Below, piece after piece: positions 14,633 through 25,144 of a stretch of DNA of 64,000 bases (position 1 is the stretch's first letter; the number at the start of each line of letters is the position of its first letter). The notes below the pieces were generated by a model. That model was not told where the DNA came from. It was given only the letters and a program-made list of their open reading frames with translations, and did not search any database. The stretch comes from Tethya wilhelma (lineage: Eukaryota; Porifera; Demospongiae; Tethyida; Tethyidae). The DNA lies in the NCBI GenBank assembly GCA_964030475.1, contig CAXIPT010000001.1:14884769-14948768 (forward strand), in the 5' to 3' direction. Made by a program: the position numbers and the translations under genes.

Positions 14633-17600
14633 TCACGGTGCTGTTGTCATTTCCTCACAAGTCGACACATTGACATGCACATCACTAATATCAGTCAGAG
14701 CTGTATCATTCATCTCACCCTCCACTGCTCTTGGCAACGACAGAACACTGTCTGTGGTAGTAGAGTCATTTAGCTTCACCACTGCTTCACCAAGAGAGGC
14801 CAAGTCTGTTTCACTTTCACTTCCCTGCTGGTCCTTCTCAGCGTCTACTGTATTCTCTTCTCCCTCTTGTGTTGTGTTTATAGTGTTTTCAATGATGAAG
14901 CCACTGTCAGCATCAGATGATACGTGGTGGACAGGATCTGATTCAGTACTGGAGGAGGAATTGTGTTCATTTTGAGGATCTGTTTTCACTGTCTGCAAGT
15001 AAGGAGAATAGGACTACATTTGAATGAATGATCTCAGCAGCAACTGAGTGACAGATAATTTACCTCATACTTCATCAACTGCCTCTGTAAGTCTCGAACC
15101 TGCTTTTCGAGAATGTGTACCTTGTCATCTTTAGTGCTCAGTGCATTGCCACCTGACAGTGGGTCACTGAGAGGAGTGTCGTGAGTGAAAATAAACTCTC
15201 CTTTGGGATCCTTGTAGAGACGAACCATCTAGATTGGGATAATTTCTAGTGCAAAACCACTTTCAATGTGTGTATGGGTGTTCATAATTGCCTAGCAATC
15301 ACATAGTGATAGTGTAAAGGCCCAGGTTGCTGGGCAGGTGTAGAGAAGTATTGAAATTATACGAACAAAACTGCAATTTTAAGAATTTTTTTTGAGGCTG
15401 CAGGATGAAAATGGGATTGCAGACAGACAAATTAAACAATGTGGTGTTGTACCTTAGTGAAAAAGACCACGACTAAAACCACACTGGTTGAGAGAGGGAT
15501 TCCCAGGGAATAGCTGGCAGAGTAGACTGTCAGGTGATTGCCAAGGGCAAGAGATACGACAATGACAACAGCTAGGATGGCACTGCTCAGGTAGATGGTG
15601 GCAGCAATCTCCTTGGAGTCATTCAGAACCTTGATCTACACACAGCAGTAGTGGAAAAATATCCATTACTATAGCCAAGAGTATATAGCTGTGTGTGTTT
15701 TGTATCTATAAACCTACCTTGACATTTCGTATTCGAAGTGCCAGGAACAGTCCAATTCCTTGTACGAAGGCTTTGTAGCCAAAGAGGAAGGAGAGCCAAT
15801 ATAGTCTTCCTGACGATTCACACAGTGAAACAACGAAATTCACAGTCGTACCATTCTCCTGGAGGACAGAGTACCATAGTAATGCTACGAACCTACTACA
15901 CATAGATTAAGGTTAGCCCCCTCCCCAGTTGACCCATCTCTCCTCAAAATTGCTAGTCTCATACCTATACCACCCCTCCCTCCTCATTTTCCAACAATAT
16001 ACTATGTAGAGCAGGTTTATCAAGGAGGAAGGGGGTTAGGGAGGCTATATTCTTACATTCACTGAGCTCTTGTGCTCCACATCCTCCACCTGGACTGGCT
16101 GCAGCCTGGCCTTGTCAATGACTGTCACTGGCAGCAGCACTGAGAGGTCAATGAGCACAAACACCATCACCATGGCAAAGAGATGCCAGTCTCTTATCAC
16201 CTAATTGGGACAAGAGTCAGAGGAGTACCGTGATTTGGAGAAGGATAAGTGTGGAGGTTCTAATATGTGGGGAGTTTGGACTCATAGTCATATTTATGGT
16301 TTCTATTTGACGATTTTAATTTTGGGTTTTCACTCTGTACATATAAACTGATCGTTGAACATTGTAAACACTATAAGTAGCAAAACGGAATTCTCCCTAT
16401 CATGGTTTTCACTTGCTTATTTACTATTCATGCGTACACCACTGACGTCAAATTAAAATGCTCTATAATAGGTGTTGACAACCGAAGCATTCAATAGATA
16501 ATCAATCAACCTTGTTCTTCTTGGAGGGAGTGGGGTTGTGGAAGATGTAGTAGATCCTGAACATCTTGGTGTTGATGGTCATGAAGCACAGCGATAGACC
16601 AATGACAACAGTCCACACACGAAGCTGTAATAGGGAAATATACGTTATGGAGTCACAATACTATACACCAGGAGTGCAATTACAGCAGTAAATGCACTAT
16701 TAAGTACTAGTCATGTAATTGAACCATGATGTTTAATTAGTAATACCCGCCGTGGTTTTTGTAATTGCACTCCAGCATATAATTAAAATTCATGTAAACT
16801 AGCCTTGATTTTGTGTTTATCCCTCCATAAAATACGGCTATTAGCTAATTTAGTGCCTGTTCCTCCATAAAATGATAAATATGGATATTAATAGTACTCT
16901 AGCTGCCACTCAGTATGGCCTAATAGCACTTGCTGGGCTTGTGCTATTATTTTGCCATACTCTTGGCAGCTGGAGTGCAATTAATTCCATAATTGCACTC
17001 TGAATCATGTGGTTACCTATACTAATAATATACATTTTATACTGAGGCATAGAGAAATAGAAAGTTAAACATAAGGCAAACACCTCGTGTATACTCAGAT
17101 CAAAACTGACTATTGTCAGCTTGACTGCTTGGTCCCAAAGTCCACAGTGAAATCACACACAGGGGAATAATGCTCCTACTCAAGATCTGATTATTACAAT
17201 TTCCTTCATTACAGGTACAAAGTTTACTCCAAACTAAATTAAAATTAATATTGTGTGAAACAAACAACACAGACGGGAATATTAACAAAAATTGAATTAA
17301 TCTATACTCATGTATCTATCCAATTATGTACATAGGTGACGCAAGATATACTCCATGTAAACACATTCATGTGATTAAACAGCAAAGAATTGATTAATAA
17401 TTATACCGATACTCGTCACGTACCGCACAGAACACCTCGAGCACACCCTGACTGACAGGAGGATAGCTGAAGATGAAGACCGAACTGGTGAACATGATCA
17501 CACCCAATGCAATCATTTGGTTGAGGTTCGGACTAGTCAGTCGTACCAACCTACAGAGCAGAGCATGAACAACTACATGCTTACTATATATCTATTTCAA

Positions 17601-19255
17601 AAGATCATAGAATGAATTAAGTGACTCACTTTCTCTTTCTGAAGAGAAAGGTGAACACCATGCTGAACACAGCTCCAGCAATGACAGCTGCAGAGAAGAT
17701 GTAGGAGACTACAATCAACCAGAGTGGGGGGTAGTTCTCCATGACAACCGGAGTCCCATCGGAAGGGACCCCTCCAGGCCACAATGATGACACAGGTTCA
17801 AGAAAGTTTAGGAATATGTTTCCATCCATGCTCAGTCCATTGATGGTCGCTATTTCTTGGGTCAATGTCCTTTCACTTAATGGAGCTGTTCACATGAAGG
17901 TTCAATAAATCAGAAAGTAGTAGTAAAGAGAGGCTCTGCTTACATGGCTGGTACTGAAGAATACGCAGATCTGTTGTGATTCTGGAACCATTTTCAAATG
18001 TAATGTAACCCTGAAATTGAAGGAGCATAAAATAGCATGCATGTATGTACATGTATTGTGTCCATTCAGATGTATCATCATCTACTTACAGAGACACCAT
18101 TGAACTGCACATCGCTGATAGAGTCTCTTATGGTCCTCCCAGCACACTTATCTGCTTTGGAGCTCAAATCCAATCCTTCCAGAGTTGTGTTGCAATCTTG
18201 AGCCAGTGGCTGCACAGCTGCGTCCAAGCCTAGAGCAACTGCCAGCATAGCATCATAGGCAAAGTACACGCTCTCATCCACAAGAGGCCAGCCCTCCATT
18301 GATGGTGAGGAGAAGATGGCTGTGAAGCTGTCAGGTGTCTGCAGTGGTGGTGAAAACAACATAATTTAGTACACGGTTGATCTCTAGACTCAATTCCATG
18401 GCCTTCCTTGAAGTTCCTTCATGCTTTATTAAATGACCATTGAAACCAATTATAACTCACTGTGCCTCCAGCAGTTGGGTGACTGGTGTTGACATTGGCA
18501 GGATAGTGGCTGAATGATATGACACTCTGGTTTGACAGGAACTGCTCCAATTCCTCCACTGTGCACTGCAGGTTGTCATGGAGCATTGGAGTGCTGTTTC
18601 TCCACTGGTAGACATGCCACTCTAGCAGCTGGGTGATCCACACATACTGATAGCGAGTGAGACCATCCCTGATGGCCTGTGGGGAAAATCATGAATGTGC
18701 TACAATATTATACCGTATAGCTCCAAATTTTCGTGGCACAATATTTTCATGAATATTTCGTGATTTGACTGCAAATATCACAAAAATTTTCTCCACAAAA
18801 AATTTAGAAAACTGTTTATTGACAATACAATTTCAGAGATCATGATTCACAAAAATTAGTTCAAAACAACAAAAATAGACTTTTCACGAACTTTTTTGTG
18901 CCACAAAAATTTGGAGCTATACGGTAAGTACTACTATTAATGGTGTAGGCTCGGGTAGCTCTCTGTGAGAGTGTAAACTCAATGGTCCATTCACAGCTAT
19001 GTAATGATTACCTCACATATTATGTATCCTGTAGTCACTGGATCAGTGTTGATCACAAATATTCTCATATCTGGAGGCTACAATAAACACATTTATGCAT
19101 GATTGTACAAATACGTTTTACCCTATTTACACCTGTATGGAAACACTTACAAATAATTCAACCATATTGGTTCCTGGGTATGAAAATGACAGCAGGATGT
19201 TCGTGACCAGTGAGACATTTTTAGACTGAAGGTTGTTTGTGAGCAGTTCAGCTGC
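14633..19255 (-). CDS. GABA-B-like class C GPCR, paralogue 1 (5' exons missing)
   Basis: Metabotropic receptor of the GABA-B type at the plasma membrane. Minus-strand exons code for part of the Venus-flytrap ligand-binding domain (19255 to about 17880; e.g. ESVYFAYDAMLAVALGLDAA), no cysteine-rich linker, then seven transmembrane segments (17860 to 15450) with FTFLFRKRK after TM1, LTSPNLNQMIALG, INTKMFRIYYIFHNP after TM3 and RDWHLF. A cytoplasmic MVRLYKDPKGE then leads into a coiled coil (KVHILEKQVRDLQRQLMKYE; 15228-15061), and a Ser/Thr/Glu-rich tail ends at 14633. The coiled coil resembles the segment that pairs GABA-B1 and B2. Compared with paralogue 2 just upstream, about three 5' exons (signal peptide and first lobe) are absent; the contig ends at n19819. 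Ligand and partner cannot be told from sequence. It starts 132 bp downstream of the STK31-like start codon. Confidence 0.88.
16671..17003. mobile_element. Intronic inverted-repeat cluster (GGAGTGCAATTA ends)
   Basis: GGAGTGCAATTAC at 16671 is mirrored by GTAATTGCACTCC near 16761-16773. Further related motifs occur at 16970-17003 (TGGAGTGCAATTA, TAATTGCACTC). They lie in an intron of GABA-B-like paralogue 1 and are probably one or two small non-autonomous elements. Confidence 0.5.
18711..18926. mobile_element. 216-bp MITE with TACCGTATAGCTCCAAATTTT termini
   Basis: The left end TACCGTATAGCTCCAAATTT mirrors the right end AAATTTGGAGCTATACGGTA, and the interior is AT-rich with no coding capacity. 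Terminal TA could be a TA target duplication as in Tc1/mariner-type elements (inference). It is in an intron of GABA-B-like paralogue 1. Related TACCGTATA ends are seen near 30568 and 43433. Confidence 0.75.
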
Positions 19256-19818
19256 CTGCATGGATGAACATCATTGCATACCACTCTAATGAGGCATTCA
19301 ATGGGAGTTATTGCTGACACAGCTACTATGAAAAGGATTTACTCTAACTTCTAGAAACTCACTTAAATATTGAAACCTTTACTATATTGAAAATGATACA
19401 GCTGATGAATGCTTGTTGGTACAACTGAACTTTCTAGTAAAAATCGACTTATTTGGCAATTTGGGCTAGGAGAATTTTCTAGTTTTGTTAATATTGGACA
19501 TAGTCTCATCCCCAGACTTCTCCCTCACATGCAAGAAGAAAAAAAAGGGGGGTATCTGCTGATATACAATAGATTTCTTGGTTCCAGGAAAGGAAATTGA
19601 GTGCTCCAATCAGAACTGGGCACATGTTTACTGCAGCTGCACAGGACAGTAGTGATCATGAGTAGCAGATAGCAGCAGCCTAGCCTGTGTATATATGTAT
19701 TATAGTATAGTATACTGGCCATTGATCCATCCCAGTCAACCACACATAAATAAACATCAGATTCTAGTGATTGTAATGACCATACCATGTACCACTGCAC
19801 ACTGCACACTGCACACTG
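19256..19818. other. Region between receptor paralogues, contig end
   Basis: Contains no exon I can support. It ends in a short direct repeat (CACTGCACACTGCACACTG) just before n19819. The missing 5' exons of receptor paralogue 1 would be expected upstream, so they were probably lost at this join. Confidence 0.5.
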
Positions 19819-19819
19819 N

Positions 19820-19997
19820 TGATGACGCTGGAGAATAAACTGAAAGAGCTTCAAACAAAGTTGGATAAATATGAGGTTTGGTTTGTTGTTATTGTTGACA
19901 ATACTATTAATTCACACCTGTAAACAATTCCAACAAACCAAACCTCATATTTATCCAACTTTGTTTGAAGCTCTTTCAGTTTATTCTCCAGCGTCAT
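19820..19997. repeat. Fold-back duplicate of the receptor coiled-coil exon
   Basis: About 62 bases after n19819 are the reverse complement of about 19934-19997, which codes for LENKLKELQTKLDKYE in receptor paralogue 2. A short spacer separates the arms. An inverted copy of an exon starting exactly at a contig join points to a chimeric or fold-back read, not biology. Confidence 0.75.
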
Positions 19998-22900
19998 CAC
20001 CTTCATATCAGTGTCAGTGGTAGCGTAGTTCCCACCAGCAGTAACTGGGATACCAGTAGTATTCCCAACATCCTTAGTAATGTGAGTGAGCACCCTCTCT
20101 CCTTTGGGGTCTTTGTACAGCCTCACCATCTTAAAAATATGAATGTTGATATATAAACAGTATGTATTAATTTTGCTTTTAGCTAATAGGCCAACAAATC
20201 TATTTGTTTACCATTGCCTAGCAACCAAAGTTTTTATAGGCTAATTGCCGGTTAGTGGTGCAACTATAATGTAGATGTTAACATTACAGTGCTTGTATGT
20301 AACTTAATGTACAATATATACTATTAGCTCACCTTGGTGACGTACACCATTCCTAGAACAACTGTAGCTGCTAGGCAGATGCCAATACTGTAGGCTGCAG
20401 TGTAGACATTGAGATATGAGCTGAAGGCCACCGTGATGAGAATGACAGCTGCCAGTATGATCCCTGTAAGGTAGAGCGTGAAAGCTGTCTCCTTGGAGTC
20501 ATTGAGCACTTTGATCTAAAATGGTGAGTGCGGCAAGATTAGATATTGTGCACACATTGCAATCTGCATGAGGAAGATGTAGTCATGTATACGATCATAC
20601 ATGATATTGTGTATATAAATCTGCAGGCAGCTGTATCTCATAATATTATGTGTATATAGCTTAAAATGAAACAAATTAAATAGATTCATATTGTGGGCTG
20701 AATGTTTGTTTACATTCCTACACATGTTTATGCACTATCTCTATATACCTTGACTTTCCTGATTTTGAAAGCAAGAAATACCCCAACCACCTGAATGACC
20801 ACCTTGTAGCCAAGCAAAATGACAAGCCATATCAACTTCCATCGTGCATCACAAAGATACACCTCATAATTCACAGTGATACCATCCTCCTGTGAGAATA
20901 AAATGATGTATGAATGATAGACATACTAATGCTCACATCCCATGATCCTCATAAGTATAAGTACACATTACAAATGGATATTAGATCATAGTCAATTTTC
21001 TATAAAGAATAATAATAACAATACTTATAGTCAAGCAAACAAAACAAGCATAATCACACACACTCTCTCTCTCATACATTAATTGAACTTGACCGCTCTC
21101 TGTCTTCAGCTAAGGCTGGTTCCAGTCTGGCTCCACTTATCGGCGTCACAATTGTAAGAATAGTGACGTCAACGGCAACGAATAACATGACAACCATAAA
21201 CAAATGCCAATCTTTCAATGCCTGTTGAATGAACCGGAAAGATAACAATGAATAATTGCTAGTCACAAGGGAAAAGTCAACTGCTTCATGCATGCCAAAA
21301 CACAGAAATGCTGTATATAATAATATAGCTATAGAGACCAATCAACATCTGCCAAGTTTAATGTACTCAGTATGTATCTTTTGCTTATTGTGTCTGTGTG
21401 TCCCAATTCTCAGTCTGTCACAGTATGCATGTGTACCTTTTTCTTAGACGCTGGCTTTGGATTGTGAAATATGTAATAGACTCTCCACATTTTTGTGTTG
21501 ATAGTTCCAAAGCAGAGAGAATATCCAATTGCAGCAAACCACGACCGAATCTTAAAAGTATTATAGAATGGGCTAATAGTCAATGCCCCCATCAATAATC
21601 AAATAACTCACTCCACAGTAGACAGTCAGCACTCCAGTTGGAATGGGAGGATGAGAGAAAAATAATACTCCTGTGCAGAATATGATGGCACCCACACCTA
21701 TCAAATAGTTGAGGTTGGGACTAGTCAGCCGAATCAACCTGCATGTTAGTAGCAAATTGTACATAAGTTATTGATGCATGACTCAGTGAGTACGTTTTCG
21801 ACTCAGAAATGATTGTGTACGTATTTATTAGCCTCGTTCCCAGGCTCTCACCTTTGACCTTACACTCACGGTGAGTGTAAGGTCAAAGGTGAGAGCCTGG
21901 GAACGAGGCTACGTATTTATACCTTCGTTTCCTGAAAATAAATGTGAACAAGGTACAAATGGCTGCACATATGATGAGAATGCCAGCATAAATGTGTGCG
22001 ATGACCACTAGCCAGGTGAAGGGAGAGTTGATCTCAGTGATAGGCGAGCCATCAGGAGGAATACCTTGTGGCCACATCGTGTCTACCATTTCATCATTCA
22101 AGAACTCAAATGAAAAATTTTCTGTGTTTATTCCGTTCACTGAAGCTACTAGTTTGAGTACCACAGCATCATCACTGCCAGCTAATAGTATATAATGTGG
22201 ATTACAAAAGTCTACATTATAATATATCTGTCTGTGTCAAGTCACATACGGTACCCTTTATTGAGACTTACATGACCAAGACTTGTGTTGGAATATCTGT
22301 ATACTTTCTACAACTCGTCTCCCGTCTTTAAACGTCACGCGTCCCTATGATATAAACAACAATCGCCTCCTTAAAGATAAATGTGACAGTGTATGTTACT
22401 GTTTGCTAGATAACACTAATCTTTAAGTAGAAAAGGAAGTTGGGAAAACAACTGTTTGTTATGAAACTGGACACACACAACATGAACACGACAAACATCA
22501 AAATAAACACACTGATAACACGTCTTACTGAATCCCCATCAAAGTCAACATCATCCAGGCTATTCTTTATTGATTCTCCTATGTCTCTGTTCAGAGAAGA
22601 AGTGTTCAGTGGATCAAACATGTGAAGATCACTCTTGTTGCTAGAATTCAAAGCATGAGCAATGGCCATTACAGCATCATAAGCAAAGGAGGCAATCTCA
22701 TCAGCTGCTTCATATAAGTGGCCTACCTGTATGAAAGTGAAGTCAAAAAAAAACAAAAAAACAAGATGTGAAATAACAGGTTCAACACAGGTCCAGATTA
22801 GTAAGGCTGCCAAACCATTATTCCCTAACAAGTTGAACATGCTTACAACATCTTACTTCCTTGTTCCGTGCCACGGGGCTGTAGTTGACAACAATGACAC

Positions 22901-23310
22901 CTTGATTAGAAAGAAATTTACTAAAGTCTCTGCTACAGTTGTTCCATATCTCTTGCCATTGCAGGCCCCATAACTCAAGGAGTTGATCCAAACTATCTGC
23001 ACATCCACTGCTCGGTCGAGTCCACCATTGATTGTCATACCATCCGTACATAATCCACACTGATTGGTACTGAGACAGTGTACCAAGGGTAGCCTAAGAA
23101 GATCAAAGGGAAAAGCTAGCTATATCAGTATGAATTGAATTGTACTTGCACAGGTGCACAATATGGCAATTTATAAAGTTAGTTCCAAGTTTACCAGCAC
23201 AATTTTGCTTGTACAATTCATGTTGAGGTACATGCAGTGCAGCATAACTGTTTTTGCTTCTACAAGAATTCTAGACACACACCCAGACACAAAAGTGCAC
23301 ACACACACAC

Positions 23311-23358
<48 letters not shown>

Positions 23359-24821
23359 ACACTGCATGGGTGAATAACTCACATTGTACATGATGAACTT
23401 TGCATATTCAGGGCACACGTTGAGCACAAACACCCTCACATCCGAAGGCTACATATAAGGTAAACAATCACCATGCACTGTTTATGATTGTGTATCGACA
23501 CAAAAAGTTCAAGATAACATCTGGAAAGTTTATAGCATCAACACATACTAAAGCAAAGGGAGTAATAATACAGTTTGTGTACCTGTAAGGCTTTGGAAAA
23601 CCATAGAGCACTTGTATGTACAATTTTAATAGTAGTGTTTACTCACAAAGAGATCCCTGGTATAGCTTTCACCAACATCTGACAAGAGTATGTTGTCAGT
23701 AGATACGTTGTTATTGTCAAGAAGATTATACAGCTCCCTGGTTGCCTGTGTGTACACAGAGCAAACAAACCCTCATATCACAACTATAATTTCTGCAAGT
23801 TCACCATCCAGTATAAAGAACCAAAGTGTTGTTAGTTTTAACACAATTATGGTCATAATTCAGTCTATACGCTAGATATGAATATTAATTTTTAATGGCC
23901 CACAAAGTCGTACCATTTTGAATTGTTCATCATCTTGAGTGAAAATCACAGCTCTGCTCCAGTTGAAGTAATCAATGAAGTGACTGATGCCCAACATTAT
24001 GTCCTTGTCTGATGGAATAGTGCGAAAGAAATACGGAAACTTTTCTCTGTCATCCAACACCCCAGATGAGCTACTGTACGATATCTACATTAGAGATAGA
24101 AATTCAAATTTACGATGTGATAGGAAAAGAAACTAGAAGACAAAATGCCATCTTCGCACCATGTTCAGATAGTGGTAGTGGGAAACCTCAGCAGCTGCTT
24201 GTGAAGCCAAGGGACATCCTGCTCCTATAATGGCTATCTCATTCTGAGGAATGTCTTCAAAATCACCGTGCCCATACAGGATATCCAGAGCCATCTTTCT
24301 ACCACACTGCATAATTATTAATGAAATATTTAGTACTACACACATTGATTGAGTGTTAACAACAAATATTGTATAATTGACATGCTATAGAAAAAAAATT
24401 AGAGCAACAAAATTTAGAATCACACAATATAATACACTCAATAGACTCTTAATTAGATATTCATAATTGTCCAACTATAGTTAATGCTTTCCCCATGCAT
24501 GCACACATTGTCATTATAGAATAATAGCATCAATAATAATTATTTAGATTAATAGAATACCGCAATATTATTGGTGTCTATGTGTGTGATGTTGAGGGTG
24601 TAGTCATAGAGTAGGTCACTGTATGTGTTATTGTTCACTGCTTCCTCGGCCATTTCAATCGCACGAGTGCTCAAATTGGCACCAGAGTCGGTTGGATCTG
24701 TGATGAGCAAGATGTACAATTGAACGGGGGACGTTGAGGCCATTGTGCTGGAGATGAACACTGTCACCAGTAATGTTATGAACGACCATAGTGAGACGAG
24801 CATGGTTGATCCTGGCTTCAC
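19934..24821 (-). CDS. GABA-B-like class C GPCR, paralogue 2 (3' tail exon missing)
   Basis: Signal peptide exon (MLVSLWSFITLLVTVFISS; Met at 24803 or 24821), then Venus-flytrap exons at about 24562-24821, 24160-24310, 23915-24085, 23650-23747, 23390-23452, 22852-23095, 22525-22728 and 22270-22345 (e.g. MALDILYGHGDFEDIPQNE, FPYFFRTIPSDKDIMLGI). Seven transmembrane segments follow (22180 to 20330), with FTFIFRKRR, LIRLTSPNLNYLIGVG, INTKMWRVYYIFHNPKP and KDWHLFMVVM, then MVRLYKDPKGERVLTHITKD and a coiled coil (LENKLKELQTKLDKYE) ending at the fold-back artefact at 19934. The exon layout matches paralogue 1 nearly one to one, so they are tandem duplicates. The cytoplasmic tail exon corresponding to 14633-14993 is not present. 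It shares a 323-bp divergent promoter with AAR2. Confidence 0.9.
21829..21911. mobile_element. Perfect 41-bp-arm palindrome with 9-bp target duplication
   Basis: The left arm 21829-21869 and right arm 21871-21911 are exact reverse complements around a single central base. The arms begin TAGCCTCGTTCCCAGGCTC. The whole is flanked by direct repeats CGTATTTAT (21820-21828 and 21912-21920). It inserts in an intron of receptor paralogue 2. It is the best preserved member of the family also seen at 9418, 12264 and (one end) 26549. Confidence 0.85.
23300..23362. repeat. (CA)n microsatellite
   Basis: CA dinucleotide tract in an intron of receptor paralogue 2. Confidence 0.95.
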
Positions 24822-25144
24822 AAATTTTAACAGTCACTTTCACAGAATTCAGGCAGCAGGCTAAGTCACTAGCAGCTATGCAATTGTTTACACAGAGCAG
24901 TGACTGGAAAGTTCAAAGGATAGAACAGAAAAGCCTTTGAGAATTGCGAAGCCCCTCCCAAAATAACCTGTAAATCGCTTGCGCATGCGCAGAATTCAGC
25001 TGGAGCAGCGCGCTCTGCACGCTCAACATGAAAGGAAAAGGGTCGATAATTATGATTACAAACGTGCCACATACGTATGTATAGTGATAGTCTGTGTACA
25101 CCTCTCTAACATGCCGGCGAGCTAGCATTCAAGAAGTCTAATCA
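24822..25144. promoter_or_regulatory. Divergent promoter region of GABA-B-like receptor 2 and AAR2
   Basis: Only 323 bp separate the two divergent start codons. It contains TGCGCATGCGCA at 24980-24991, a perfect palindrome of the NRF-1 type (GCGCATGCGC), in an otherwise GC-richer patch (GGAGCAGCGCGCTCTGC). A bidirectional promoter is inferred. A related TGCGCATGC lies at the start codon of the STK31-like gene (14496-14504). Confidence 0.6.
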
